Of a DNA stretch of 64,000 nucleotides, positions 1-9,459 are shown piece after piece. The translations under genes and the position numbers were made by a program. The notes beneath the pieces are model-generated. The model had not been told where the DNA came from, ran no database searches, and saw only the letters and a program-made list of their open reading frames with translations. The number at the start of each line of letters is the position of its first letter. Position 1 is the stretch's first letter. The stretch is from Phyllobacterium sp. T1293 (GTDB lineage Bacteria; Pseudomonadota; Alphaproteobacteria; Rhizobiales; Rhizobiaceae): NCBI RefSeq assembly GCF_020731415.2, contig NZ_CP088273.1, positions 3,353,001-3,417,000 of the forward strand. The letters are read 5' to 3'.

Positions 1-429
1 TGACGGAACATTGTAAATGAAGATGGGCAGTTTCACCCGCTGCGCAATCGTTTCAAAGTGATGCGCGATGCCGTTTTGGCTTGGCTTGTTGTAGTAGGGA
101 GTGACTACAAGAGCCGCATCGGCGCCGCATGATTCCGCAGCTGATGTGTAGGCTACCGTAAGCTCGGTGCTGTTCGTACCTGTGCCAGCAATGACAGGAA
201 CACGTCCCTTGGATACTCTGACGGTGGTACGGATGATCTTTAAACGTTCGTCCCAGGAAAGGGTTGGAGCCTCACCTGTGGTTCCGCAGGGCACAAGGCC
301 CTCTATGCCTGACAGAATCTGCCATTGGATATGTTCAGCGAGGGTGTCGTGATCGACAACACCATTTTTGAACGGAGTGACGAGGGCAGTCATTATGCCC
401 GATAATCGCGGGGGGATAGGATTGGTCAT
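1..429 (-). CDS. dapA: 4-hydroxy-tetrahydrodipicolinate synthase, N-terminal part (runs off left edge)
   Basis: Read leftwards from the ATG at 429, 143 codons stay open to the window edge. The enzyme condenses pyruvate with aspartate semialdehyde in lysine/diaminopimelate synthesis in the cytoplasm. Visible family marks are the TTGE loop at residues 50-53 (GTTGEAPTLS), a VVTPYYNKP segment near residue 110, and YNVPS at the very edge, which holds the catalytic Tyr of the proton relay. The Schiff-base Lys would lie just outside the window. AGAGGA stands six bases before the ATG. Other DapA-fold enzymes are possible, but YNVP with TTGE fits true DapA best; compare the different deaminase at 12776-13669. 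Confidence 0.85.
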   Translation of the reverse strand, partial: MTNPIPPRLSGIMTALVTPFKNGVVDHDTLAEHIQWQILSGIEGLVPCGTTGEAPTLSWDERLKIIRTTVRVSKGRVPVIAGTGTNSTELTVAYTSAAESCGADAALVVTPYYNKPSQNGIAHHFETIAQRVKLPIFIYNVPS

Positions 430-478
430 GGATTTCCTCTTTTGGACGATCTGGTGGGATCAGCGCAAATCCTGCAAT

Positions 479-643
479 TCAGATGAAGTGATCGATGGCC
501 GCATATATTCTCAAGGCGGCAGCGCCGGATAAAAGAGAAGCAAGTACGAGCAACGCGATCAGCGTCGGGCCGAGCTTCGATATGTGGCGGGTTTCAATGG
601 TCTGATTGTTGACTGGCAACAAACGGTTCGACGTCATCGTCAT
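479..643 (-). CDS. small single-pass membrane protein, hypothetical
   Basis: A 54-residue product beginning MTMTSNRLLPV. I chose the ATG at 643 because GGAG lies nine bases before it; an in-frame ATG 11 codons upstream lacks such a site. The first ~27 residues are polar and a hydrophobic stretch (LIALLVLASLLSGAAAL) spans about residues 28-46, so one inner-membrane helix is likely. The frame ends about 50 bases upstream of dapA on the same strand, so the two could be cotranscribed. I do not recognise a family; the call rests on the start signal and the clear membrane segment. Confidence 0.4.
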   Translation of the reverse strand: MTMTSNRLLPVNNQTIETRHISKLGPTLIALLVLASLLSGAAALRIYAAIDHFI

Positions 644-1019
644 TTCCTTGCACTCCAATTCTTTGGGTACAGGCAAGAAATACCATGGTGTCGGATAGGA
701 ATTCCATTCCGCACCAAGTGCAAAGATATCAAGAAGTTATAAAGGTGGGACCTAAACCTTCTGGGGCGGTGGGAGCTGTTTGCGTGATGTCGTTACAGGT
801 CCGCTTTATGCAAGCCTTGTGATGACGCCGTACAGAAAGACGAGGTTATCGGCTCGATCTCTACTGTTGTGAACTGCGACCATTGCGTCTGGTGCATAGG
901 TGGAATGAGGGATTGTGACTGTTTTAAATCGATTGAAAGTCTTATGTTCCAGTCATCGAAACGACGCCGGGACCAAGCAAGGTTGCTGACGTCAGACAAC
1001 CCTCAGAAAGGGGATCATT
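644..1019. other. intergenic region between divergent small genes
   Basis: About 375 bases between the leftward membrane protein and the rightward DUF1127 gene. I see no credible reading frame, tRNA or strong hairpin. It ends with AAAGGGG six bases before the DUF1127 ATG. Promoters for both flanking genes must lie here, but I could not pick convincing -35/-10 pairs. Confidence 0.4.
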
Positions 1020-1166
1020 ATGAACGTAGCACGCTCTTTCAACAACTGGCTCAAGTTCCGTCAGACCGTTACCGAACTTGGCCGCATGTCCAGCCGCGAA
1101 CTTCAGGATTTGGGCATCGACCGCGCCGATATCCGCAGTGTTGCCCGCGCATCGGTCGCTCGCTGA
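1020..1166 (+). CDS. DUF1127 (YjiS-like) small protein
   Basis: A 48-residue protein starting MNVARSFNNWLKFRQTV, with AAAGGGG six bases before the ATG. The pattern of an N-terminal amphipathic helix with Trp/Phe/Arg followed by TELGRMSSRELQDLGIDRADI is the DUF1127 signature. The family is very common in Rhizobiales; some members are small Arg-rich proteins tied to phosphate or C1 metabolism and RNA binding, but no role can be assigned to this copy. A good intrinsic terminator lies 34 bases after the stop, so the gene is probably monocistronic. Confidence 0.75.
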   Translation: MNVARSFNNWLKFRQTVTELGRMSSRELQDLGIDRADIRSVARASVAR

Positions 1167-1199
1167 TAGCGATCGACCAACCAGCCAATAACCACTCGA

Positions 1200-1225
1200 C
1201 GCCCGCTTTTGACGCGGGCGTTTTT
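1200..1225 (+). terminator. intrinsic terminator of the DUF1127 gene
   Basis: A perfect 7-bp stem CGCCCGC (1200-1206) / GCGGGCG (1214-1220), loop of 7, followed by five T. It stands just after the DUF1127 stop codon. Confidence 0.8.
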
Positions 1226-1330
1226 GCATTGATCTGCCATTTCATGCCGCAGCTGTTGCTCTGGCGGTAAGGCCAATCCGGCCAATCCCACTTTGATCAA
1301 TGAAGGAAAATACAGGAAACTGAGTTTATA

Positions 1331-1420
1331 TGGCGGAGAGGGAGGGATTTGAACCCCCGATGGAGTTGCCCCCATGCCGCATTTCGAGTGCGGTGCTTTC
1401 AACCACTCAGCCACCTCTCC
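1331..1420 (-). tRNA. tRNA-Ser, anticodon CGA
   Basis: The reverse strand reads as a complete class II tRNA of 90 nt including an encoded CCA. Acceptor arms GGAGAGG and CCTCTCC pair fully, the D arm carries GGCTGAGTGGTTGAAAG, and the anticodon stem CCGCA/TGCGG encloses the loop CTCGAAA with anticodon CGA (codon UCG). A long variable arm of Ser type follows, and the T arm has GTTCAAATC. No integrase or direct repeat was seen next to it, so there is no sign of an island here. Confidence 0.95.
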
Positions 1421-1586
1421 GCGTATAAGTGCCTGCCTTTGACAGACCCTCGATGTGGCCGGGACGATAATCCCTGCCGATGCCGCGATGTCCGTTGGTT
1501 TGATCCGTAAGACTTAGCTTGAGCGTGCGACGCGCTAGATAGCGGGCAAAGCGCAAGGATACAAGAGCAATTTTGCGTTAAATTTC

Positions 1587-1615
1587 TTGACTCTCTTATA
1601 ATCCTCACCTTATAA
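1587..1615 (+). promoter_or_regulatory. candidate sigma-70 type promoter for rplU-rpmA
   Basis: TTGACT (1587-1592) and TTATAA (1610-1615) are separated by exactly 17 bases. They point toward rplU, about 170 bases downstream, so the mRNA would have a fairly long leader. The remainder of the 365-base gap from tRNA-Ser to rplU shows nothing else I can name. Confidence 0.45.
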
Positions 1616-1785
1616 GCGCCCAACGACTGGCGTGGGGGATTCTCCGCGCCGTTTGTTTTTGAGTCCGGATGCCCAAATTCGCAAGGATAGAAAGCATCTT
1701 TCGATTAATATGTCACGACTGACAAAAAGACGGTTATTGCCTTTAGACCGGCAAAAAACCGAACCGAACGCCGAAAGGGCATAAA

Positions 1786-2265
1786 ATGTTCGCAGTCATC
1801 AAAACTGGTGGTAAGCAGTATCGCGTTGCCGCCAATGACCTCCTGAAGGTCGAGAAAGTTGCCGGCAATGCCGGTGATATCGTTCAATTTGCCGAAGTTC
1901 TGATGGTTGGTGTCGGTGCAGACGCTACGATCGGTGCTCCGACCGTTGGCGGCGCGCTGGTAACAGCCGAAGTCGTCGAGCAGGGCCGGGCGCGCAAGGT
2001 TATCGCTTTCAAGAAGCGTCGCCGCCAGAACTCCAAGCGTACACGTGGTCATCGTCAGGAATTGACGACGATCCGTATCGCCGAGATCCTGACGAATGGT
2101 GCCAAGCCTTCGAAGACTGCCGCTGAAAAGCCGGTCAACAAGAAGCCTGCTCCGAAGGCGGAAGCTGCCGCTGTAGAAGCAACCGAGACCAAAGCCGCCC
2201 CGAAAGCCAAAGCTGCGCCAAAGAAGGCTGCTGCCAAGGCTGAGAAGCCCGCTTCGGGCGAATAA
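1786..2265 (+). CDS. rplU: 50S ribosomal protein L21 with long Ala/Lys-rich C-terminal tail
   Basis: Large-subunit protein that binds 23S rRNA near L20. The first ~100 residues are canonical ([14 protein letters not shown] start, then [17 protein letters not shown] at about residues 77-93). Bacterial L21 is usually about 103 residues, whereas this one has 159. The extra ~55 residues are low-complexity Ala/Lys/Pro/Glu ([27 protein letters not shown]), probably disordered and basic. L21 tails of varied kind are known in Rhizobiales. The gene leads the conserved rplU-rpmA pair, with 24 bases to rpmA. Confidence 0.97.
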   Translation: MFAVIKTGGKQYRVAANDLLKVEKVAGNAGDIVQFAEVLMVGVGADATIGAPTVGGALVTAEVVEQGRARKVIAFKKRRRQNSKRTRGHRQELTTIRIAEILTNGAKPSKTAAEKPVNKKPAPKAEAAAVEATETKAAPKAKAAPKKAAAKAEKPASGE

Positions 2266-2289
2266 GAACAGGTTTAAAGGAGAAATCCC

Positions 2290-2562
2290 ATGGCACACAA
2301 AAAAGCTGGTGGTTCGTCGCGCAACGGTCGTGATTCCGAATCAAAGCGCCTTGGCGTGAAGAAGTTTGGCGGCGAGCGCGTGCTTGCTGGCAACATCCTC
2401 GTTCGTCAACGCGGCACCAAATGGCATCCCGGCGTCAATGTTGGCCTCGGTAAGGATCACACACTCTTCGCTCTTGAAGCCGGTGTTGTATCTTTCCGTA
2501 CCAAAGCCAACGGCCGTAGTTTCGTGTCGATCGTGAACCCGATCGCCGAAGCAGCAGAATAG
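2290..2562 (+). CDS. rpmA: 50S ribosomal protein L27
   Basis: A 90-residue protein whose N-terminus reaches the peptidyl-transferase centre. It begins [20 protein letters not shown], the standard bacterial form without the cleaved leader seen in Firmicutes, and carries [22 protein letters not shown] and [16 protein letters not shown] stands before the ATG. It follows rplU closely and is followed by a terminator at 2631-2661, so rplU-rpmA forms one unit. Confidence 0.98.
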   Translation: MAHKKAGGSSRNGRDSESKRLGVKKFGGERVLAGNILVRQRGTKWHPGVNVGLGKDHTLFALEAGVVSFRTKANGRSFVSIVNPIAEAAE

Positions 2563-2630
2563 CTGGTCCTGCTTAAAGCACCGGCGTCCCCATCGGACCC
2601 GGTGACTGGCAACCAAGCCAAAAGATCAAA

Positions 2631-2661
2631 GGGAGATGGGGTTACCACCCATCTCCCTTTT
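2631..2661 (+). terminator. intrinsic terminator of rplU-rpmA
   Basis: A perfect 10-bp stem GGGAGATGGG (2631-2640) / CCCATCTCCC (2648-2657), 7-base loop and TTTT. It ends about 20 bases before the acetyltransferase start. Confidence 0.8.
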
Positions 2662-2681
2662 CGCATCTGGAGGATAGCAAA

Positions 2682-3305
2682 ATGGTTGCCGAATTACTGG
2701 AAGACGATGAAGACAGACTGGACCTGATAGACTGTCCGGTTTTAGTGACCGAACGCCTGGTCCTGCGCGCGCCGCACACCGAGGACGTTGACGCAATTGC
2801 CCGTCTCGCCGACAATCTTCGTGTGGCGGAAATGCTTTCCCGCATGCCCCACCCCTACACACAAGATCATGCGGTGGACTTCGTGCGCCGCGCCAATGCG
2901 GGCGAGATCGGCAAATGCGTCTACGCGATTACCCTCGCACAATCCGGTACATTCATTGGTTGCTGCGGTATCAATTACCGGCGCAGCAAGGACCAGCGGA
3001 TGAATGAGCCACGCAAGGATGAGCTGGAAATCGGCTACTGGCTGGGCGAGCCTTATTGGGGCAAGGGCTATGCGACGGAAACGGCGCACGCGCTGGTTGA
3101 TCTCGTGTTCCGTGCCACCCAGGTTGAAAAACTGCATGCCTCCTGCCGGGTCTCGAACATGGGTTCGCGGCGGGTGCTCTACAAAAGCGGATTCCAATAT
3201 GCCAACACAGGCATGATGGATTCGCTTGCGGCCGGAAACGTGCCTGTCGAACGCTATATGCTGGATCGGCGGACATGGATCGGGCTTCGTAGCTGGAATG
3301 CGTAA
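2682..3305 (+). CDS. GNAT-family N-acetyltransferase (RimJ/RimL-like)
   Basis: A 207-residue cytoplasmic acetyl-CoA-dependent acetyltransferase. LVTERLVLRAP near residue 23 is the usual entry strand of RimJ/RimL-type GNATs, ELEIGYWLGEPYWGKGYATE (about residues 112-131) is the acetyl-CoA pyrophosphate-binding loop, and ASCRVSNMGSRRVLYKSGF is the C-terminal motif. The gene lies between rpmA and obgE, where Rhizobiales often have such an acetyltransferase, which hints at a ribosomal or translation-linked substrate; the substrate itself cannot be read from the sequence. It has its own terminator at 3311. Confidence 0.85.
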   Translation: MVAELLEDDEDRLDLIDCPVLVTERLVLRAPHTEDVDAIARLADNLRVAEMLSRMPHPYTQDHAVDFVRRANAGEIGKCVYAITLAQSGTFIGCCGINYRRSKDQRMNEPRKDELEIGYWLGEPYWGKGYATETAHALVDLVFRATQVEKLHASCRVSNMGSRRVLYKSGFQYANTGMMDSLAAGNVPVERYMLDRRTWIGLRSWNA

Positions 3306-3310
3306 TTATG

Positions 3311-3346
3311 ACTGGCCGCCTCAATCTTATGAGACGGCCAGTTTTC
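3311..3346 (+). terminator. terminator after the GNAT gene
   Basis: Stem ACTGGCCG (3311-3318) / CGGCCAGT (3335-3342), extendable inward by CCTC/GAGA, followed by TTTTC. It lies five bases after the GNAT stop. Confidence 0.7.
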
Positions 3347-3393
3347 TTCTCGTGCATTTTCCTGTAATGCCTCGGGACATCAAAAAGGACTGA

Positions 3394-4434
<1,041 letters not shown>

Positions 4435-4473
4435 GTAGCATGATGTTTGCGGAAGAAGTTGTTCTGTCGCCCA

Positions 4474-4630
4474 CCCCTCTCTGCCCTGTCGGGCATCTCC
4501 CCCACAAGGGGGGAGATCAGCCGACAATGCCGCCTTTGCGAAACTTGAAAAGTCACCTGTTGTGCAAAGGCGTTTATGCCAATGTGATCTCCCCCGTTGT
4601 GGGGGAGATGTCCGACAGGACAGAGGAGGG
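4474..4630. repeat. inverted-repeat element (MITE-like) between obgE and proB
   Basis: Two ~46-bp arms, 4474-4519 and 4585-4630, are imperfect reverse complements. The core of each is GGCATCTCCCCCACAA followed by a G-run and GAGATCA (right arm seen on the opposite strand). Each arm can also fold on itself (CTCCCCC..GGGGGAG). They flank about 65 bases of unrelated sequence. Short palindromic elements with this core are familiar from intergenic regions of rhizobial and Brucella-like genomes. The right end reaches to three bases before the proB start codon. Confidence 0.8.
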
Positions 4631-4633
4631 TAT

Positions 4634-5782
4634 ATGAACACCAATACCCCTCTCAAATTGTCCGGCTATCGACGGATCGTGGTCAAGATCGGTTCGGCCT
4701 TGCTGGTGGACCGATCCAAGGGATTGAAGCGCGACTGGCTGGAAAGCCTTGGGAGCGATGTAGCGCGGTTGGTGCAGGCGGGTGTCGAGGTGATGATCGT
4801 CTCCTCTGGTGCCATTGCGCTGGGGCGAACTGTGCTTGGATTGCCAAAGGGCGCTTTGCGGCTGGAGGAAAGCCAAGCTGCGGCCGCAGCAGGTCAGATC
4901 GAGCTTGCCAAGGCCTATGCCGAAGTGCTGGGCCATCATCAATTGCGGGCAGGGCAAATCCTTCTGACGCTGTCCGACACGGAAGAGCGCCGCCGCTATC
5001 TCAATGCCCGTGCCACGGTTGGCACATTGCTGCGGCTCAAGGCCGTGCCAGTCATCAATGAAAATGACACGGTGGCGACGACTGAAATCCGCTATGGCGA
5101 CAATGATCGTCTTGCTGCCCGTGTCGCGACGATGATGGGTGCTGATCTTCTGATCCTTTTGTCCGATATTGATGGACTTTACACGGCTCCACCACATCAG
5201 AACCCCGATGCGCAGTTTCTGCCCGTGGTTGATGCGATTACGCCTGATATTGAAGCCATGGCGGGCGCTGCCGCCTCGGAATATTCGCGCGGCGGCATGA
5301 AAACCAAGCTCGACGCTGGCAAGATTGCCAATGCGGCAGGGACTGCGATGATCATTGCCTCGGGTACGCGCATGCATCCCTTGGGCGCTATCGATGCAGG
5401 CGAGCGGTCGACACTGTTCAAGCCAAGCTCAAATCCTGTCAATGCGTGGAAGACCTGGATATCAGGCAATCTTGAACCGGCGGGCCGGCTGGTGATCGAT
5501 GAGGGTGCGCTCGTAGCACTTAAATCTGGCAAATCACTTCTGGCGGCAGGTGTACGTGAGGTGGCCGGACAGTTCACGCGCGGCGATACGGTTGCAGTCG
5601 TAGGGCCTGATGGGCGTGAAGCAGCGCGCGGCCTTATTGCTTATGATGCCGGGGATGCCGTAAAGATTGCTGGGCGGAAAACCAATGAGATTGCCGCGAT
5701 CCTTGGTTATGATGCCCGTTCCGCGATGATCCACCGGGATGATCTGGTTGTGCGCGCAGCAAAACGTGCTGCGAAGGAGTGA
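4634..5782 (+). CDS. proB: glutamate 5-kinase
   Basis: First enzyme of proline synthesis; phosphorylates glutamate to gamma-glutamyl phosphate. The 382-residue protein has an amino-acid kinase domain ([11 protein letters not shown] near residue 15, [52 protein letters not shown]) and a C-terminal PUA domain from about residue 290. The ATG at 4634 is used because GGAGG lies four bases before it and homologues start here; upstream in-frame codons belong to the repeat element. Its stop lies within a few bases of the proA start, indicating coupling. Confidence 0.96.
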   Translation: MNTNTPLKLSGYRRIVVKIGSALLVDRSKGLKRDWLESLGSDVARLVQAGVEVMIVSSGAIALGRTVLGLPKGALRLEESQAAAAAGQIELAKAYAEVLGHHQLRAGQILLTLSDTEERRRYLNARATVGTLLRLKAVPVINENDTVATTEIRYGDNDRLAARVATMMGADLLILLSDIDGLYTAPPHQNPDAQFLPVVDAITPDIEAMAGAAASEYSRGGMKTKLDAGKIANAAGTAMIIASGTRMHPLGAIDAGERSTLFKPSSNPVNAWKTWISGNLEPAGRLVIDEGALVALKSGKSLLAAGVREVAGQFTRGDTVAVVGPDGREAARGLIAYDAGDAVKIAGRKTNEIAAILGYDARSAMIHRDDLVVRAAKRAAKE

Positions 5783-5784
5783 AG

Positions 5785-7068
5785 ATGCTGGGACGAGTCG
5801 AGTCGATTGACGACGTTGCTGAACTGATGGCCGAAATTGGCCGCAGAGCCCGTGCCGCTGCCCAGCCCCTGTCTATCGCCTCGCCGGAACAGAAAATGAT
5901 AGCGTTGATCGCCATGGCGGACGCTGTTGATCGCCATGCCGCAGAGATTTTGCAAGCCAATAGCCGGGATATGGCAAATGGGGAAAAGGCTGGGATGGCC
6001 GCCTCGTTACTGGACCGGCTGAAGCTTGACGCCAGCCGCGTTGCGTCGATATCGGAAAGCATTCGCACGATTGCCGCGCTCAAGGACCCGGTTGGCGATA
6101 TCATTGCGGAATGGGACAGGCCCAACGGCTTGCATATTGAGCGCGTGCGCACGCCGCTTGGGGTTATCGGCGTAATTTATGAAAGCCGCCCGAATGTGAC
6201 TGCCGATGCGGGCGCACTTTGCCTGAAATCCGGCAATGCCGTCATTCTGCGTGGCGGGTCGGATTCAGCCCACTCATCGCGTGCTATCCATGCGGCACTG
6301 ATTGAGGGACTTGAGGCGGCGGGCCTGCCGAAAGATGCCATTCAGCTTATTCCGGTGACAGACCGCGCTGCGGTTGGTGAAATGCTCAAAGGGCTTGATG
6401 GTAATCTCGATGTGATCATTCCGCGTGGTGGCAAGAGCCTTGTCGCTCGCGTGCAGGCGGAAGCACGGGTTCCAGTCTTTGCTCATCTGGAAGGGCTCTG
6501 CCACGTCTATGTGGACGCGTCTGCCGATCTTGAAATGGCCCGGCGGATTATCGTCAATGCCAAGATGCGCCGGACCGGGGTTTGCGGCTCAGCGGAAACC
6601 CTGCTTCTGGACCGGCTGATTGCGCCAGTGCGTCTTTTGCCATTGCTGGAGGATTTGCATCAGGCGGGTTGCGAAATCCGTGGCGATCAAGCTGTCATCG
6701 CGCTTTTTGCCGAAGCGAAACCTGTAAGCGAGGAAGACTGGTCAACGGAATATCTCGATGCCATCATCTCGGTGAAACTGGTTGATGGCATCGGTGATGC
6801 TATCGAGCACATCAACCGCTACTCATCGCATCACACAGAGGCTGTCATTGCCGAGGATGTGCATGTGGTGGAGCGCTTCTTCAACGAAATCGACTCCGCC
6901 ATCCTGTTACATAACGCTTCGACGCAATTTGCCGATGGCGGTGAATTTGGCATGGGTGCAGAAATCGGTATTGCCACCGGCAAGATGCATGCGCGTGGTC
7001 CCGTGGGTGTTGAGCAATTGACCTCGTTCAAATACCGCGTTCGCGGTAATGGCCAGATTCGCCCGTGA
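5785..7068 (+). CDS. proA: gamma-glutamyl phosphate reductase
   Basis: Second step of proline synthesis, NADPH reduction of gamma-glutamyl phosphate to glutamate semialdehyde. The 427-residue ALDH-superfamily protein shows [38 protein letters not shown], and the catalytic Cys in [13 protein letters not shown] near residue 270. AAGGAG at 5774-5779 is five bases before the ATG at 5785; a GTG at 5779 overlaps that site, so I prefer the ATG. The stop overlaps the nadD start (GTGA), so proB-proA-nadD look translationally linked. Confidence 0.96.
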   Translation: MLGRVESIDDVAELMAEIGRRARAAAQPLSIASPEQKMIALIAMADAVDRHAAEILQANSRDMANGEKAGMAASLLDRLKLDASRVASISESIRTIAALKDPVGDIIAEWDRPNGLHIERVRTPLGVIGVIYESRPNVTADAGALCLKSGNAVILRGGSDSAHSSRAIHAALIEGLEAAGLPKDAIQLIPVTDRAAVGEMLKGLDGNLDVIIPRGGKSLVARVQAEARVPVFAHLEGLCHVYVDASADLEMARRIIVNAKMRRTGVCGSAETLLLDRLIAPVRLLPLLEDLHQAGCEIRGDQAVIALFAEAKPVSEEDWSTEYLDAIISVKLVDGIGDAIEHINRYSSHHTEAVIAEDVHVVERFFNEIDSAILLHNASTQFADGGEFGMGAEIGIATGKMHARGPVGVEQLTSFKYRVRGNGQIRP

Positions 7069-7721
7069 CATCCATTGAAGCGTTACGTCACGATTTTCCG
7101 GGGGTGAGCGCTGCGCAATTGCGCATGCCCTTCGTTGAAAAGGGGATGACCGTCGGGTTATTTGGCGGATCGTTCAATCCACCCCATGCCGGACATGCGC
7201 TGGTGGCGGAAATTTCATTGCGCCGCCTGCAGCTTGATCAGCTCTGGTGGATCGTTACGCCGGGTAATCCGCTGAAGGACCAACGCCATCTGGCACCACT
7301 GGCCGAACGGCTCAAGCTGTGCGAACGTCAGGTACACGATCCGCGCATCAAGGTAACGGCGTTCGAGGCTGCTTATAACGTTCGCTATACGGCTGATACG
7401 CTGGCCTTGATCAAGGCGCGCAATCCGGGCGTGAATTTTGTCTGGATCATGGGTGCCGACAATCTTGCGGATTTCCACCGCTGGCAGCGTTGGCAGAAGA
7501 TCGCCCTGACGTTTCCCATCGCCGTGATCGACCGTCCGGGTTCGACATTGGCGTTCCTGTCGTCGCGCATGGCCAAGACTTTCGACTATGCCCGCTTCGA
7601 TGAGGAAGACGCGCCGCTGCTGGCGCGGGCACCGGCGCCAGCATGGACTTTCATCCATGGACCACGGTCTTCGCTGTCATCGACGGCGATACGTAACGGG
7701 GCGGCAAAACAGCAGGAATGA
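7065..7721 (+). CDS. nadD: nicotinate-nucleotide adenylyltransferase
   Basis: Adenylates nicotinate mononucleotide to deamido-NAD in NAD synthesis. The 218-residue reading begins with a GTG overlapping the proA stop. The nucleotidyltransferase motif [14 protein letters not shown] is at about residues 31-44, [16 protein letters not shown] follows near 125, and [10 protein letters not shown] near the C-terminus is the ISSTxIR equivalent. An internal ATG at 7125 or 7146 would give a length closer to some homologues, so the exact start is open. Next in order is rsfS, the common Rhizobiales arrangement. Confidence 0.93.
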   Translation: MTSIEALRHDFPGVSAAQLRMPFVEKGMTVGLFGGSFNPPHAGHALVAEISLRRLQLDQLWWIVTPGNPLKDQRHLAPLAERLKLCERQVHDPRIKVTAFEAAYNVRYTADTLALIKARNPGVNFVWIMGADNLADFHRWQRWQKIALTFPIAVIDRPGSTLAFLSSRMAKTFDYARFDEEDAPLLARAPAPAWTFIHGPRSSLSSTAIRNGAAKQQE

Positions 7722-7870
7722 AATAGTGAACAAAGGTTCGGTCGTCACGTCTTGAAAGTGTCATGCGACTCTGCCTATCTTAATAACGTGCAGCACGATT
7801 AAAGGCTGCGGCGCGTTGTTCTTATTGGAAAGGAAATACACTGAGAACAGCAATTCAGAAGAAGGATGCC

Positions 7871-8254
7871 TTGGCTCCTTCAACGGCGGAGATGAACGGT
7901 GAAACTTCCGTTTCTCTTGCCCTCCAGACAGTCCTTGCCAGTCTCGATGACTCCAAGGCTGAAAAAATTGTCCCCATCGATCTTCGTGGAAAATCTGTCA
8001 TCGGCGACCATATGGTCATCGCATCGGGTCGTTCACACCGTCACGTAACGGCGGTGGCTGATCAGCTCCTGCATGCGCTGAAGGAAAGCGGTCACAGCAA
8101 TAATGCGAAGGTTGAGGGTCTTGCCAGCGGTGATTGGGTGCTGATCGACACGGGCGATATCATCATCCATATTTTCCGTCCTGAGGTGCGTGAGTTCTAC
8201 AATCTCGAGAAGATGTGGCTCGCTCCTGAACTCGACGGCGAAACCGTACACTAG
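7871..8254 (+). CDS. rsfS: ribosomal silencing factor RsfS
   Basis: Binds L14 on the 50S subunit and blocks subunit joining when nutrients are short. The RsfS/Iojap core is complete: ALQTVLASLDDSKAEKIVPIDL, DHMVIASGRSHRHVTAVAD, GDWVLIDTGDIIIHIFRPEVREFYNLEKMW. The start is uncertain. A TTG at 7871 gives 127 residues; the ATG at 7892 gives 120 and keeps the whole domain. The open frame also continues upstream toward AAGGAAA at about 7831, without an ATG. It is the usual neighbour of nadD and rlmH. Confidence 0.93.
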   Translation: MAPSTAEMNGETSVSLALQTVLASLDDSKAEKIVPIDLRGKSVIGDHMVIASGRSHRHVTAVADQLLHALKESGHSNNAKVEGLASGDWVLIDTGDIIIHIFRPEVREFYNLEKMWLAPELDGETVH

Positions 8255-8429
8255 AACAGCGTGTGCCGTAACGGCACACGAAACCACTCTGGTGTGAGAA
8301 AGTTCTGACGGATTGAAGCGTTCGGGCATCCGGCCATTTGTGGACGCTTTAAACGGCTCACTGGATCTGGACCGGTCATGGACCGGGGCGTTATAGTTTG
8401 CGCAGAGTGACGCAAGACTGGAGTGTGCC

Positions 8430-8912
8430 ATGCGTATCACCGTTTTTGCCGTGGGCCGGATGAAATCTGGCCCCGAACGGGAACTGGCAGACCGCTATTT
8501 CGACCGGTTGAAAAAGACCGGTTCTCCACTCGGTCTTGAATTCAATACAGTTACGGAAATCACCGAAAGCCGTGCCCAGCAGCCGGAACTGCGCAAGCAG
8601 GAAGAATCGGCGAAAGTGCTTGAAGCGCTTGATCAGGGCGGGGTTCTTGTCCTTCTTGACGAGCGCGGCAAAACCATGCCGTCAGAAGACTTCGCCAATG
8701 CCATTGCCCGTTTTCGCGATGATGGTAAACGGCAACTGCTTCTGGCGATTGGTGGGCCTGATGGTCACGATGCTTCGCTGCGGGCTCGTGCCGATCTTGT
8801 TCTGGCACTCGGGGCCATGACGTGGCCGCATCAGATCGTCCGTATTCTGGTGGCGGAACAACTCTACCGTGCGACGACTATACTTTCAGGCCACCCATAT
8901 CACAGGGTCTAA
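8430..8912 (+). CDS. rlmH: 23S rRNA (pseudouridine1915-N3)-methyltransferase
   Basis: SPOUT-family methyltransferase that modifies helix 69 of 23S rRNA on assembled 70S ribosomes. The 160 residues show the trefoil-knot SAM site LLLAIGGPDGHD (about residues 106-117), VLLDERGK near residue 72, and the diagnostic C-terminus HPYHRV. The start MRITVFAVGRMK matches the family. It stands 175 bases after rsfS in a gap with no obvious terminator, so it may share that transcript. Confidence 0.96.
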   Translation: MRITVFAVGRMKSGPERELADRYFDRLKKTGSPLGLEFNTVTEITESRAQQPELRKQEESAKVLEALDQGGVLVLLDERGKTMPSEDFANAIARFRDDGKRQLLLAIGGPDGHDASLRARADLVLALGAMTWPHQIVRILVAEQLYRATTILSGHPYHRV

Positions 8913-8966
8913 AGGAGTTTCGCCACCTCCGGAGGAGATGGCGAAAAACAGGATTGGTGATTTCGA

Positions 8967-9344
8967 TCAATAATCGTCAGGCTGGTAATAACGATCATCG
9001 CCATAGTTGCGACGATCATCGCGGCGCGGATAGCGATCATCCCGCCGAGGACGATCATCCTGGTCACGCCAGCGCGGACGCCCGCCGCTATCGGCAAAAA
9101 CAGCACCGCAACCCTTGTCTACCCAGATCCTGCCGCGGCTGAAGCCCCAGCTCTGGCCGGGAATGCAAGGCGAACCGGAAAGCTGCCTGATAATACGCGG
9201 CCGACGCATATCAGCATCGCATTCATTGTAGCGGAACTTGCGTGATTCGCACCTTACGGCGCGTTCCTGTGCCTGGGCTTCAGGCACCGTCACGAACTGC
9301 ATACCCCCCAGGGTTACAGCCAAAGCTAGTAAATATCGGTACAT
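8967..9344 (-). CDS. secreted DUF3011 protein with Arg/Asp-rich tail
   Basis: A 125-residue exported protein of unknown function. The ATG at 9344 is chosen because GGAGAGGG lies directly upstream; it opens a clear signal peptide (MYRYLLALAVTLGG, cleavage after AQA). The mature part has four conserved Cys in the DUF3011 pattern: VRCESRKFRYNECDAD, SPCIPGQSWGF, IWVDKGCGAVF. The last ~40 residues are repeats of R, D and Y (DDRPRRDDRYPRRDDRR), probably disordered. It is convergent with rlmH. DUF3011 proteins resemble small lectin-like or cell-surface proteins, but no role is established. Confidence 0.75.
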   Translation of the reverse strand: MYRYLLALAVTLGGMQFVTVPEAQAQERAVRCESRKFRYNECDADMRRPRIIRQLSGSPCIPGQSWGFSRGRIWVDKGCGAVFADSGGRPRWRDQDDRPRRDDRYPRRDDRRNYGDDRYYQPDDY

Positions 9345-9459
9345 TTTCCCTCTCCGATATGATGACAACACATGTCGAACCTACATGTGTTCAAGGCGCA
9401 ATTGTGGAGTTTGTTCCACGCCGGTCAATCACATTTCTACCGTTGCTTGTTATGCTTTG

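Noticed and set aside
1331..1420. tRNA-Ser as an integration site of a genomic island
   Set aside because: No integrase, direct repeat or compositional change next to it; flanking genes are core.
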